From positions 1 to 39,216 of the forward strand of contig DAOUQC010000046.1 in NCBI GenBank assembly GCA_030625775.1: 39,216 bases of DNA, in the 5' to 3' direction. Below are positions 24,120 through 32,675 of the stretch, piece after piece. Source of the stretch: Verrucomicrobiota bacterium. Lineage in GTDB: Bacteria > Verrucomicrobiota > Verrucomicrobiia > Verrucomicrobiales > DEV007. A model generated the notes under the pieces. The model did not search any database. It worked only from the letters and a program-made list of their open reading frames with translations, and was not told where the DNA came from. The position numbers and the translations under genes were made by a program. Within the stretch, counting starts at the first letter, position 1; each line of letters opens with the position of its first letter.

Positions 24120-25348
24120 TTGCCTTTTTCATCCTCCACAATTTCCTCATCAATCCATTCAACCTCGATCACCTCTCCCTCGTCACCACCGCCATCACCT
24201 GGACCGGGCAACAGGCGCATGCGCTTGTCTATTCTCGGCAAGTAAATGGTCACCGCTGCTCCCTTTCCCTCCTCGCTATTAAATTCCACTTCACCACCGT
24301 GTTCACGGACAATACGGCGCACAATCAACAAACCTAGCCCGGAACCCGCTTTTTTTGTTGTGAAATAAGGCTCAAAAACCTTTCCTACCTTTTCTGCTGT
24401 GATCCCTGGGCCGGTATCGGCAATACGAATACTGACATTGTAATCATCCCGATCCACTTCGATTTCCAATTCACCGTCCGACCCAATCGCCTGGCAGGCA
24501 TTGCGAATCAAGTTGTACAGAACCTGTTTCATTTGATCCCTGTCCAATGGCAATTCAGGAACTTTTTCGTTCAGTCTCAGCTTCACTTCGATTCCACGAC
24601 CCTCAATCTCACTTGCCAGAAACTTCACCGCATGTCGCACCAGTTCATTTAAATCCACCAACTCTATCCTCGGTTGGGTCGGCCTCACCGCACTGAGAAA
24701 TTTTTCCACGATCAAATCCAGACGAGTGATTTCACTGCGGGCGACATCGAGCAGTTCATCCACTTCTTTGCGCAAGTCAGGATCCTCAACTTTCCTCAAT
24801 TTCCTCTGCACCAGTTGCAGATGAATGTTCAACGAATTCAATGGATTACCTATCTCATGAGCCACCCCCGCCGCCAACATCGTCAGGGCATTCATTTTCT
24901 CAGACTCAATTTCCTCCTCTCGCATTTGCCGGGATTGTGTCGTGTCGCGCAACAGCAATACAAAGCCTTCCAAATTGCCTTCTTTGTCATCCTTCAGAGG
25001 AGCTACGTAAAAATTGATATAACGATTCTCTGGATAAAACACCTCGAGATCCCGACTGACCACTCGGCCCGATTTGGTCAATTGCTCCCAATCCAGCCCC
25101 CGCACCTTTGAGACAATCGGTTGACCAATCGCATCCCGGCGATCAATGCCAAACAGTTCCCCTGCTGACAGATTCAAATAATGAATCAGCCCATCTTCAT
25201 CGGTGACGATCACGCCCTCCCGGAGCGCATCAAAAACCTTCTCCAGAAAGCCCATTTCCTGAACAATCCGCAAGACATGGCCCTGAAGTTCCTCGGGCCC
25301 CACACGATCTACATGATCGATAAATTTGTCGATAAATCGCGATTTCAT
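24116..25348 (-). CDS. PAS-containing NtrB-type sensor histidine kinase
   Basis: 410 residues, no membrane helix, so a cytoplasmic sensor. An N-terminal helix (FIDKFIDHVDRVGPEEL) precedes a PAS domain at about 35-145 (DALREGVIVTDEDGLIHYLN). The HisKA region has AAGVAHEIGNPLNSLNIH with the phosphorylated His. The HATPase domain has QVLYNLIRNACQAIG, IADTGPGI and GSGLGLLIVRRI. The C-terminal ~45 residues are acidic and Gly-rich. It phosphorylates the NtrC-like partner, with which it overlaps by 4 nt. Its ATG is only 15 nt from that of the divergent cutA gene. Confidence 0.93.
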   Translation of the reverse strand: MKSRFIDKFIDHVDRVGPEELQGHVLRIVQEMGFLEKVFDALREGVIVTDEDGLIHYLNLSAGELFGIDRRDAIGQPIVSKVRGLDWEQLTKSGRVVSRDLEVFYPENRYINFYVAPLKDDKEGNLEGFVLLLRDTTQSRQMREEEIESEKMNALTMLAAGVAHEIGNPLNSLNIHLQLVQRKLRKVEDPDLRKEVDELLDVARSEITRLDLIVEKFLSAVRPTQPRIELVDLNELVRHAVKFLASEIEGRGIEVKLRLNEKVPELPLDRDQMKQVLYNLIRNACQAIGSDGELEIEVDRDDYNVSIRIADTGPGITAEKVGKVFEPYFTTKKAGSGLGLLIVRRIVREHGGEVEFNSEEGKGAAVTIYLPRIDKRMRLLPGPGDGGGDEGEVIEVEWIDEEIVEDEKGK

Positions 25349-25363
25349 GTGCTATCTTTCCCC

Positions 25364-25690
25364 ATGGCTAAAGATCAATACCTCCTCATCCTGACCACTT
25401 TTCCTGATGCCGAGGCAGCGCGTCAAATTGGCACACTTTTGATAGAATTGCAAATCGCCGCCTGCGTCAACCTGTTACCCCCCTCCCAATCCATTTATCG
25501 TTGGAAAGGGGCGATCGAAAATAAAACCGAAGTGCCGGTTTTCATTAAGACAACAGCAAACAACTACCTGGAAATCGAAACGCGAATCCGTGAATCCCAT
25601 CCTGATGAAGTTCCTGAAATTATCGCTATTCCGATAGAGCGCGGTTCATCTGACTATCTGGCCTGGATCTCGGATGTAACCTTTGATTGA
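25364..25690 (+). CDS. cutA: CutA-like divalent cation tolerance protein
   Basis: 108 residues from the ATG at 25364; the frame is open upstream, but the CutA fold begins here (YLLILTTFPDAEAARQIG). Family landmarks: IAACVNLLP, SIYRWKGAIENKTEVPVFIKT and the C-terminal HPDEVPEIIAIPIERGSSDYLAWI. It forms trimers and has been linked to copper tolerance, though the physiological role is disputed. Divergent from the sensor kinase with almost no gap, so its promoter must lie within the kinase coding region. Confidence 0.94.
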   Translation: MAKDQYLLILTTFPDAEAARQIGTLLIELQIAACVNLLPPSQSIYRWKGAIENKTEVPVFIKTTANNYLEIETRIRESHPDEVPEIIAIPIERGSSDYLAWISDVTFD

Positions 25691-25750
25691 GGACCTATCA
25701 AGTGTTCCCGATTGAAAAAGTCTCATTGTGCCCTTATGGAGGGCAAAACT

Positions 25751-26506
25751 ATGAATGCAGATGACCAGCAGAATCTGTGGCAGGGCTTGCGGCCCTCAGC
25801 CCGTGAATCCTTACAGACTCGTGACTACGCAAAAGCGGATCTCGCCACGCGCCTTGCCACCAGCGGTGTCGAAGCCGCTGAACTTGCCACCCAACAGGCA
25901 GGGCCCAAAGCCGGACTCGAAGAAGTCTGGATCCCGGGCGTGGAAATTTTCCATCGCCCCGTTTACCAGCAGCGCCATCGCGGCTGGTTCGCCGAGTTTT
26001 CACGGGAAAAGGAAGGCCGCTTGAACGACATCGGCCTGTGGCCTCAACAGTGGGCCACGGCCACCATGTTTGCCAACACCGCCAAAGGCTTTCACATTCA
26101 CCCGCCCTCGATCCCCGAAGGCACTGCAGCCGCAGACTGGTTCCAGAAACTTTATGTCGACGAACCGCAATCCTACGATGCCCGCCCCTACGATCGCGAA
26201 CAGTGGGACGCAATGTTTTTTGTTCAGGGAACCATCGAGTTTTTTCTCGTTGAAGAACGCATCGGCATGCCACGCCGGGTGATGCGTTTCATCATCGAAG
26301 GCGACAACCGGCCGGGAGGCAGCAACATCGGCCTGGTCATTCCTTCCGGAGTCGCCCACGCCCTGCGCTGCGCCAGCTCCGAAAATGTGATCATGGTCTA
26401 TGGCACCAGCACTTCCTTTGAGCCCGCCTTCGAAGGCCGACTCGCCAGTGAGGTGGAAGAATGCCTGCTACCGGAAGACTGGAAGGCATATATTAATCAG
26501 GACTGA
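25751..26506 (+). CDS. Cupin protein of the RmlC (dTDP-sugar 3,5-epimerase) type
   Basis: 251 residues from the ATG at 25751; the frame opens at 25712 without a better start. The central part matches RmlC-like cupins: GVEIFHRPVYQQRHRGWFAE, AKGFHIHPPS with likely catalytic His, DAMFFVQGTIEFFLVEER, and IGLVIPSGVAHALRC near 210. It is longer at the N-terminus (~60 extra residues) than the usual ~180-residue RmlC and lacks rmlABD neighbours, so a rhamnose role is not supported. A related sugar epimerase or cupin is as far as the sequence allows. Confidence 0.75.
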   Translation: MNADDQQNLWQGLRPSARESLQTRDYAKADLATRLATSGVEAAELATQQAGPKAGLEEVWIPGVEIFHRPVYQQRHRGWFAEFSREKEGRLNDIGLWPQQWATATMFANTAKGFHIHPPSIPEGTAAADWFQKLYVDEPQSYDARPYDREQWDAMFFVQGTIEFFLVEERIGMPRRVMRFIIEGDNRPGGSNIGLVIPSGVAHALRCASSENVIMVYGTSTSFEPAFEGRLASEVEECLLPEDWKAYINQD

Positions 26507-26637
26507 AAACTTCGGTAAATTCCTGCATCCCGGATGCCTCCGTCGTTGCACCAGATCACGCCCTCACCTAAGCTCACTTTACTTTTATGGCTGATAAAAT
26601 CGCACATAGAAAAATTTCTCACAAAGAGGTGAGTGGC

Positions 26638-28491
26638 ATGTCCTCGAAAGAGTACAGGTCTCACGCCAAGAATATATACCTGCGTTTACTCAGCTACGTC
26701 AAACCTTACAAAGCACGCTTTGCAGCGGGGGTGTTTTTCGGAGTGGTTTCAGGGCTTTTTTATTCCGTCCTCTTCCTGGTGATTCGGGTGGTATTCGACT
26801 TGGTATTGAACCCTCATTCAGACAAAGTCATCCGCCCCTTCGAAGGATTTAAATTCAAGTTCGGACAAGACATCGCCTTCACCCCTCCGGCTTTCATCAC
26901 CGAACACGACTGGATATTTACCGCCTTTGTCTGTGGTCTGGTTCCTTTTTTGATGCTGATCAAGGGCCTGCTCACCTATTTGCATATGTACTGCATGCTA
27001 TGGATAGGAAACAGAGTGCTATTCAAGCTTCGGGACGAATCATTTGGCAACCTGGTCAACCAACCTCTCAGTTTTTACAGCCATGCCCGACAAGGCGAGT
27101 TGATGCAAACCGTCTTCAACCAGACCCGCATGGCCTCTTCAGCCGGAACCGACCTCGCTTCAGCAATGATTAAACACCCTGTTTCAGTGCTTACTATTCT
27201 CGGCATGCTTCTGGTTACGAATCCCATATACACTATCGGTGCCGTAGTGGTTTTCCCTCTTTGTCTGCTTCCGGTTATATATATCAGCAGGAAAGTCCGC
27301 AAGGCCGGCGGAAAAGAGGAAGAAGAAGCCGGCATGCTCATGGTTACGATGCAGGAAGCCTTTTCAGGCATCAAGGTGGTCAAGGCCTATGGCCGGGAGG
27401 ATTTTGAACGCACGCGTTTTAACAAAGCCAGCCAGCGAATGCTGGACTTCATCATGCGCTGGCGAAAAGCGATGGAAATTGTCGGCCCCCTGGTTGAGAC
27501 AGTCGCCTCACTCGGCATTGCCGTTGGTTTGGTCTACGCAAAAATGACAGGCATGCCGACCCAGGATTTCCTAATCCTGAACTTCATGCTGATGGCGATG
27601 TACCCGCACGCCAAAGCACTTTCGCGCATTCAGGTGCAGCTCCAGAAATGCATGGTTGCTACATCGAAAGTTTTCGAAATTATCGATATGAAACCCGATG
27701 TTGCCGACGCACCGGATGCCATCAAGTTAACAAAACCCGAAGGAGCACTGATCTTCAATGATGTATCCTTCGCCTATGTGCCCGGCACCCCTGCCGTGGA
27801 AAATATTTCACTTACCTTTGAGCCAGGAAAATTCTACGCTCTGGTTGGGAAAAGTGGTTCTGGAAAATCAACCATGCTCTCCCTGATGATGCGCTTCTAC
27901 GATCCCACTTCCGGCAACATCACTATGGGAGACTCCGACATACGCAAATTCACCCAAAGCTCTCTGCGGGATCAAATGGGCCTCGTATTGCAGGAAACCT
28001 TCCTGTTCCATGATTCGATCTTCAACAACATCCGCTATGGACGTCTCAACGCCACTAAAGAGGAAGTGATCGAAGCCGCTAAAATGGCCCATGCCCATGA
28101 TTTCATCTTGGAAAAGGAGCAAGGTTACGACACGGTTTGCGGTGACAAAGGTGCCCAGCTTTCTGGCGGCCAGCAACAACGGATTTCCATCGCCCGCTCC
28201 ATCCTTCGCAATGCCCCTATCCTGCTGCTGGATGAAGCCATGTCTTCACTTGATTCGGAATCAGAAAAAAAAGTGCAGGATGCCATCGACAAACTCGAAA
28301 AAGGGAAAACCGTCATCGCCATTGCCCACCGTCTCTCCACTATCCTCAATGCCGATCAAATTATCGTCATGGATCAAGGCCGGATCGAAGCTGTCGGCAA
28401 ACACAAAGAACTGCTGGATAGGTCAGCAATCTATCAACACCTCTACAATTTGCAATTTCACAATCATCAGGAAAAAAATACCCCCTCTTAG
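26638..28491 (+). CDS. ABC exporter, fused permease and ATPase (MsbA-like)
   Basis: 617 residues from the ATG at 26638, chosen because AGAGGTGA lies about 6-8 nt upstream; an ATG at 26587 adds 17 residues but has no ribosome site. Residues ~15-330 form the six-helix exporter membrane domain (ARFAAGVFFGVVSGLFYSVLFLVI and others). The C-terminal ATPase has Walker A GKSGSGKST, Q-loop VLQETFLFHD, signature LSGGQQQR, Walker B PILLLDEAMSS and H-loop AIAHRLST. One half-transporter per gene implies a homodimer. Substrates in the MsbA group are lipids, drugs or peptides. It lacks a C39 peptidase domain. It lies 4 kb from the PqqD/HprK cassette, too far to assign as its exporter. Confidence 0.93.
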   Translation: MSSKEYRSHAKNIYLRLLSYVKPYKARFAAGVFFGVVSGLFYSVLFLVIRVVFDLVLNPHSDKVIRPFEGFKFKFGQDIAFTPPAFITEHDWIFTAFVCGLVPFLMLIKGLLTYLHMYCMLWIGNRVLFKLRDESFGNLVNQPLSFYSHARQGELMQTVFNQTRMASSAGTDLASAMIKHPVSVLTILGMLLVTNPIYTIGAVVVFPLCLLPVIYISRKVRKAGGKEEEEAGMLMVTMQEAFSGIKVVKAYGREDFERTRFNKASQRMLDFIMRWRKAMEIVGPLVETVASLGIAVGLVYAKMTGMPTQDFLILNFMLMAMYPHAKALSRIQVQLQKCMVATSKVFEIIDMKPDVADAPDAIKLTKPEGALIFNDVSFAYVPGTPAVENISLTFEPGKFYALVGKSGSGKSTMLSLMMRFYDPTSGNITMGDSDIRKFTQSSLRDQMGLVLQETFLFHDSIFNNIRYGRLNATKEEVIEAAKMAHAHDFILEKEQGYDTVCGDKGAQLSGGQQQRISIARSILRNAPILLLDEAMSSLDSESEKKVQDAIDKLEKGKTVIAIAHRLSTILNADQIIVMDQGRIEAVGKHKELLDRSAIYQHLYNLQFHNHQEKNTPS

Positions 28492-28533
28492 CCTAGTTTG
28501 TGATATAATGCCGATCCGCACATTTCCGCCAAT

Positions 28534-28923
28534 ATGACCACCCTCACCAGCCCTGACCTTTCACCTTCCCGCCATGTCGATATTTTGGAGGGAACGGGCA
28601 TCTCTTTGTCCTCACGCTGGTCCTCCGGCGGTTATGAGAAAGAAATCGTCGATGCCGTCTGGGAACTCGCAGAAACCATCGACGGCAATGATTCCGCCTT
28701 ATGGCGTAAGGACGAATGTGGGGCCTGGATCAATAAATTGGAGTATGGCAAACGCCACTCTTCTTTTGGCTGGGAAATCTGTGATCTCAGCCTGGGACGC
28801 CGTCCCGGCACCCTGAGTGCGCTGCGCCCGATGCAATGGGAGAATTACGTCGACCACATCGCCGCCATCACCCAGAGCCGCGTCACCGCAGATGGACTGC
28901 GCAATGTCAGAAAACTGCTCTGA
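28534..28923 (+). CDS. Degenerate HNH-nuclease-like protein
   Basis: 129 residues. The middle part (KDECGAWINKLEYGKRHSSF, then GWEICDLSLGRRPGTLSALRPMQWEN) follows the layout of a small HNH-type family in which WEIDHI supplies the catalytic Asp-His, followed by a PVSKGG-type stretch and a LQPLHWRNN-type end. Here WEIDH reads WEICDL, so the first catalytic His is gone, and the later Asn/His positions are also altered. It is probably a non-nuclease derivative. The assignment rests on pattern memory. It starts 42 bp after the ABC exporter and 55 bp before the acyltransferase gene, so the three could be co-transcribed. Confidence 0.6.
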   Translation: MTTLTSPDLSPSRHVDILEGTGISLSSRWSSGGYEKEIVDAVWELAETIDGNDSALWRKDECGAWINKLEYGKRHSSFGWEICDLSLGRRPGTLSALRPMQWENYVDHIAAITQSRVTADGLRNVRKLL

Positions 28924-28978
28924 GCCCTCGACGCTCCACCTTGCAGCACTTCGTTCACTTACGTGTTAGGAATTTGAA

Positions 28979-30847
28979 ATGCAGAATTTTTTCCGCATCA
29001 TCCTATCTGCTTTTCTAAAGATTTTTTACAAAATCGATTCCTCCCACATGGATCGATTACCCAAAACCGGTGGTGTTTTGATGATCGCCAACCACGTCAG
29101 TTATATCGACTGGCTGATCCTCAGCCTTGCCTGCCCCCGCCCCATCCGTTTCATTTTGGACGAACGTTTTGAAAGGAAACCTCTGGTCGGCTGGTTCACC
29201 CGCCTGTTTTCCAGCCTGCCCGTCGATTCCCGCCGTACCCGCTCGGTGATCCGTAAAACCGTTGAAGCCATCAACAACGGGGACATCGTCTGCATCTTCC
29301 CCGAAGGCCAGCTCTCCCGCAGCGGTATCATGAACGAGCTGAAAAAAGGCTTCACCCTGATTGCTTCACAGGCAAAGGCCCCCATCCAGCCCGTCTACAT
29401 CGACTCTATGTGGGGCTCGAATTTTTCCTTCGAACGCAATCGTTTTTTCAAAAAACGGCCACTGCACCTGCGTTATCCCGTCACGGTAAACATTGGTGAG
29501 CTCATCCCCTATCAGGAAGCCACACCGCAACTAGCCCGCGAAGCCCTGCTCGCCCTCTCGGCAGAATCCCTCCACAACCGGGTCAAACAGATCGAAGCAG
29601 AAAACTGCTTCGCCGCCACCCTGATCCGAGCCTTAAAAAAACGCCCTGCGGCCACCTGCCTGATCGAACACGGCAAAAAAAACCATCCGCTTAAAAGAGA
29701 ACAAGTACTGGGACTGGCGATTGCCTTGGCTAGATATTGGAAAGAAAATCTCAGCAACGATAGCGATAAAATCGCCCTTTTCCTGCCCCCGGGAGCCGCT
29801 CCTCTCTATCTCAACCTTGGCCTCTTGATCGCTGGCAAAATGCCCGTCAACCTGCCCTTTCACCACCAAGCCAATCTGGATCAACTCTCCACCAAACTCG
29901 AAGAACACGGCATCACCACCATCCTCAGCTCGCGCGCATTTTTTCCCCAACTCGAAGCTTTATTAAAATCTAAAAGTCCCAGCTACCAGCTGCTCGACAT
30001 GCGCAGCGAGATCGATGCCGCGAGTGGTGTGCGTGTGATAATGGAACGCCTGCTCGCCCGATTCGAGCCAATGCGATCCACCCTACGTCGTCTGGAACTG
30101 AACGGCTCTGCTGACTCAAAAACTCAAAACCAAGCTGCTTTTGCTTTTGTCCCTCCTGCTCAATCAGCTTCCGCACCATCACTGCCCAAAACTGTTTTTT
30201 TATCGCCCACCAACATCCTCGCCCAGGTGCATCAGCTGCAATCGGTCAACTATTTGAGCCCACGCGAAAACATCTTCAGCGAATCACCGCTCAACAGCCC
30301 GGAGGGAGTGATGTTTTCACTCTTTCTTCCCGTATTCTCTCACACCACCGCAGCAATGCGTTCCTTCGGACGCCAAAGCCAGGGTGACTCGATTGAGACC
30401 ATCCTGCGTGAAAGCTCTACATCAACCATTCTCTTGTCTGCTAACCTGCCACAACAAATCCTCGACGAAGATGACTGGCACCCTGAAATAAAAGAGCAAC
30501 TTCACCAATTCCTCGACTTCAATCTGAGCCCGGATCCCTCCAGAGAAGATCTCAGCAAACACACCGGCATCCCTGTCCTGCAAGGATTCGCCTCGCCAAC
30601 ACTCGGCCGCATCATCGCGGTCAACATGGCCAATCCCCCCAAAGGTTCTGCCGCCAGCCTCGAGCAACATGGCAACAAAGCCGACTCAGTCGGACGCCTG
30701 TTACCCGGTCTCGCTATTCAAAGTGATGAGGACAACTTAAAGGTGCAAAGCCCCAGCCTCGCTGATCTCAAGTATTGGTATCCCTTGCCCGGGAGAAGCC
30801 ATATCGATGAAGAGGGTTTTGTTTTTCTTGAGCCTCAGCAAGATTAA
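28979..30847 (+). CDS. PlsC-type acyltransferase fused to a degenerate adenylate-forming domain
   Basis: 622 residues. Residues 1-200 are a lysophospholipid acyltransferase: NHVSYIDW carries the HxxxxD catalytic motif and IFPEGQLSRSG is motif III. Residues ~215-620 follow the layout of an acyl-CoA/ACP synthetase N-lobe, as in the bifunctional Aas protein. The ATP-binding loop normally read TSGTTGxPKG is replaced by PPAQSASAPSLPKTV (about 396-410), and the YxTGD motif and C-terminal lid are missing. The acyltransferase part is likely active on glycerolipids; the second domain has probably lost catalysis. AGGA lies near the ATG. Confidence 0.85.
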   Translation: MQNFFRIILSAFLKIFYKIDSSHMDRLPKTGGVLMIANHVSYIDWLILSLACPRPIRFILDERFERKPLVGWFTRLFSSLPVDSRRTRSVIRKTVEAINNGDIVCIFPEGQLSRSGIMNELKKGFTLIASQAKAPIQPVYIDSMWGSNFSFERNRFFKKRPLHLRYPVTVNIGELIPYQEATPQLAREALLALSAESLHNRVKQIEAENCFAATLIRALKKRPAATCLIEHGKKNHPLKREQVLGLAIALARYWKENLSNDSDKIALFLPPGAAPLYLNLGLLIAGKMPVNLPFHHQANLDQLSTKLEEHGITTILSSRAFFPQLEALLKSKSPSYQLLDMRSEIDAASGVRVIMERLLARFEPMRSTLRRLELNGSADSKTQNQAAFAFVPPAQSASAPSLPKTVFLSPTNILAQVHQLQSVNYLSPRENIFSESPLNSPEGVMFSLFLPVFSHTTAAMRSFGRQSQGDSIETILRESSTSTILLSANLPQQILDEDDWHPEIKEQLHQFLDFNLSPDPSREDLSKHTGIPVLQGFASPTLGRIIAVNMANPPKGSAASLEQHGNKADSVGRLLPGLAIQSDEDNLKVQSPSLADLKYWYPLPGRSHIDEEGFVFLEPQQD

Positions 30848-30910
30848 AAAAATCATCCAGGACCGCCCCCTTTGATGTCCCCGTTTCATGCCGTCGATGG
30901 AGGCAGCCAA

Positions 30911-31951
30911 TCAAAGCCTTGCCGCTCGTAGCACCTCTTTTCTCAAATCCCGCAATACCCGTAATTCACCCCAATCTGCTGAGCGCATTTGGCGCCCCCC
31001 ATTAGTGCGACGACTACCGAAAAACTCCCGCTTCTGTTCAAAAAAGCCATCCACATAACTTTGCCCTCCCAACACTGCCCCATCACTGAAATACCTCACC
31101 CGGCACCGCAAAGCTTCTGCTAGAGACAGCTTGCCTCCCACTGCCCAGACTTCCTCAATCTGTTCCTGAGTGAATCCCCCCTTCCAACGACCTGTGCCAT
31201 CGACAGTCTCACCACCTAAGCGCTCCTCTCCCATTCCAAACAACAGACAACGGTATTCCGCCACCACAGTCCTCCATGCAACCCCTTGTTTACTCATCAC
31301 AGCAAAGGTCAGGGCCTGACGCGCTCCTTTCACTCCCGCCACCGCTGCCGCATAACTGCACCAACGGTAATCTGCCGGATCCTTCACCAAGCCTGCCCGG
31401 ATTGGATTCAAATCAATATAAGCTGCCACTGTCCGCACCGCATCACCGCTCTCCAGCAGCACACTTTTGAAACGCCCCTCCCACAAAGCGCCACGACGCT
31501 GATGGGTATTGTTATACGCCATCGTCATCTTCATTTTCAGTTCCTTCATGAACTTCGACAGATCAAACATCCGGTCTTTCACCCGTTCCACGATTTCACT
31601 GATCCCATCTGAATGTCCATTCTCCCGATACATTTTCACCTCACCCAACAGCTGATGAGTGCTCCACTCACTACGCAATACCTTCAGCCGTTTGATGTAA
31701 TCCTCATCCTTCCACCCATTCAAAGCACCCTCCTTATCCGGCACCTCCAGAAGTAAATGAAAATGATTTCCCATAAAACACCACGCCAACACCCGCAAAC
31801 CACTGAATTTCAACTGCTTGAGCAAGATAATACGAAAGACCTCCTTGTCCTCACCCCCAAACAATAACTCCTGCCCCGCCACCCGACTCACCACATGGTA
31901 ATAATTCGTCTCCCCCGCAGGTCCCAATAGAAATTTGCGCGTTTTTCTCAT
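30911..31951 (-). CDS. REP-associated tyrosine transposase (RAYT, IS200/IS605-like Y1)
   Basis: 346 residues from the ATG at 31951; a GTG at 31972 is an alternative. The HUH motif is HFH at 63-65 in CFMGNHFHLLLEV and the probable nucleophile is Tyr146 in KMTMAYNNTHQRRG, followed by LWEGRFKSVLL and YIDLNPIRAGLVKDP. The C-terminal ~120 residues carry a helix-turn-helix-like segment (SLAEALRCRVRYFSDGAVLG) seen in one RAYT group. Such single-copy enzymes cut and join palindromic REP sequences. Two REP-like boxes lie on its 5' side, one only about 45 bp from the start. The gene appears intact. Confidence 0.9.
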   Translation of the reverse strand: MRKTRKFLLGPAGETNYYHVVSRVAGQELLFGGEDKEVFRIILLKQLKFSGLRVLAWCFMGNHFHLLLEVPDKEGALNGWKDEDYIKRLKVLRSEWSTHQLLGEVKMYRENGHSDGISEIVERVKDRMFDLSKFMKELKMKMTMAYNNTHQRRGALWEGRFKSVLLESGDAVRTVAAYIDLNPIRAGLVKDPADYRWCSYAAAVAGVKGARQALTFAVMSKQGVAWRTVVAEYRCLLFGMGEERLGGETVDGTGRWKGGFTQEQIEEVWAVGGKLSLAEALRCRVRYFSDGAVLGGQSYVDGFFEQKREFFGSRRTNGGRQMRSADWGELRVLRDLRKEVLRAARL

Positions 31952-31995
31952 GGCCAAATTTATATCATCCACATTCCAAAGGCAAGAACAAATTT

Positions 31996-32018
31996 TACTT
32001 GGGGTCTGTCCCCTTTTA
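31996..32018. repeat. REP-like box 1 with GGGGTCTGTCCCC core
   Basis: The 13-bp core GGGGTCTGTCCCC (32001-32013) folds as a short GGGG/CCCC hairpin. With its flanks it makes a 23-bp string that recurs identically at 33017-33039. It sits directly upstream of the RAYT start and at the broken end of the IS3-type stub, consistent with insertion by the RAYT. Confidence 0.75.
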
Positions 32019-32022
32019 CTAC

Positions 32023-32152
32023 TTGCCGGATCACGTCCTTCACGGACATCCCCGCCTCATGTTGTTTGAGGAAACCAATGATCTGTTCCTCGCTATGTCT
32101 TTTCCTTTTCATGTCGTCTTTCTGGGTTCTATTTCACCCAGTCAGACTAACA
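32023..32152 (-). pseudogene. IS3-family left end and OrfA stub
   Basis: On the minus strand an ATG at 32112 opens MKRKRHSEEQIIGFLKQHEA followed by GMSVKDVIRQ, the N-terminal helix region of IS3-group OrfA transposases. The similarity ends abruptly at about 32023, where the REP-like box begins. Upstream, TGTTAGTCTGACTGGGTGAA (starting at 32152) and a CTGGGT/ACCCAG hairpin look like the element's terminal repeat. Only about 130 bp survive, and OrfB is absent. Confidence 0.75.
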
Positions 32153-32159
32153 TTTCAAA

Positions 32160-32675
32160 TCCTCCAGTTTTTGGGGAGCGCGCCAATTACTCCCCCCAAG
32201 ACGACCTAGACCACCAGAGCGGCGATGACTGTGTCCGTCACAGTAAGTGCGCGCAAATCCATGAAGGTGGGAAGAAAGCTAGGCAAAAGACGATTACTTT
32301 GGGATTGCCCAATGTGATAGCCAGTCCGCTCAGAAAATCTGAGCCGGAAGTCGGTTGTGCCACAGAATCCGAGAGATGAAAATCACCGGCTTTCGACATA
32401 AGCATGCGAATCCCAAGCCAGATCAGATAAACGCCCCCAGCGAATTTCACGACGACGACGAACACCCCCAGAAATTCCGCTACAAAAGAGAGCCCGTAAA
32501 TCGCAGCCAGCAAAAAGAGCAAGCCTCCGAGCACGATTCCTCCCACTGCAGCGGCTACTGGCCTAAAGCCGCTAGCTAATGCACGCGCCACAGTTGCCAT
32601 GACTCCCGGGCCTGGGATGATAGCTAGCAGAAGCATGGCAAGTGCGAGAGCGATAGTGCTTGAAGGTGTCATCAA
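32160..32675 (-). pseudogene. Broken LysE-family exporter gene
   Basis: The first ~137 codons are a good LysE/RhtB exporter: LLLAIIPGPGVMATVARALA near 15-35, then membrane segments GGIVLGGLLFLLAAIYGL and FVVVVKFAGGVYLIWLGIRML and LAITLGNPKVIVFCLAF. A one-base shift near 32262 then leads to a stop at 32238. The neighbouring frame continues sensibly (PTFMDLRALTVTDTVIAALV) to an in-frame TAG at 32206-32208, and then into VVLGGVIGAL before meeting the IS3 end. Normal length is about 205 residues. Frameshift, nonsense codon and truncation together indicate a dead gene. Confidence 0.8.

Noticed and set aside
26524-26536. Palindrome GCATCC-C-GGATGC upstream of the ABC exporter
   Set aside because: Too short and without a T tract to call a terminator or operator.
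26587-26637. Longer start for the ABC exporter
   Set aside because: No ribosome binding sequence there, whereas the ATG at 26638 has AGAGGTGA at good spacing.
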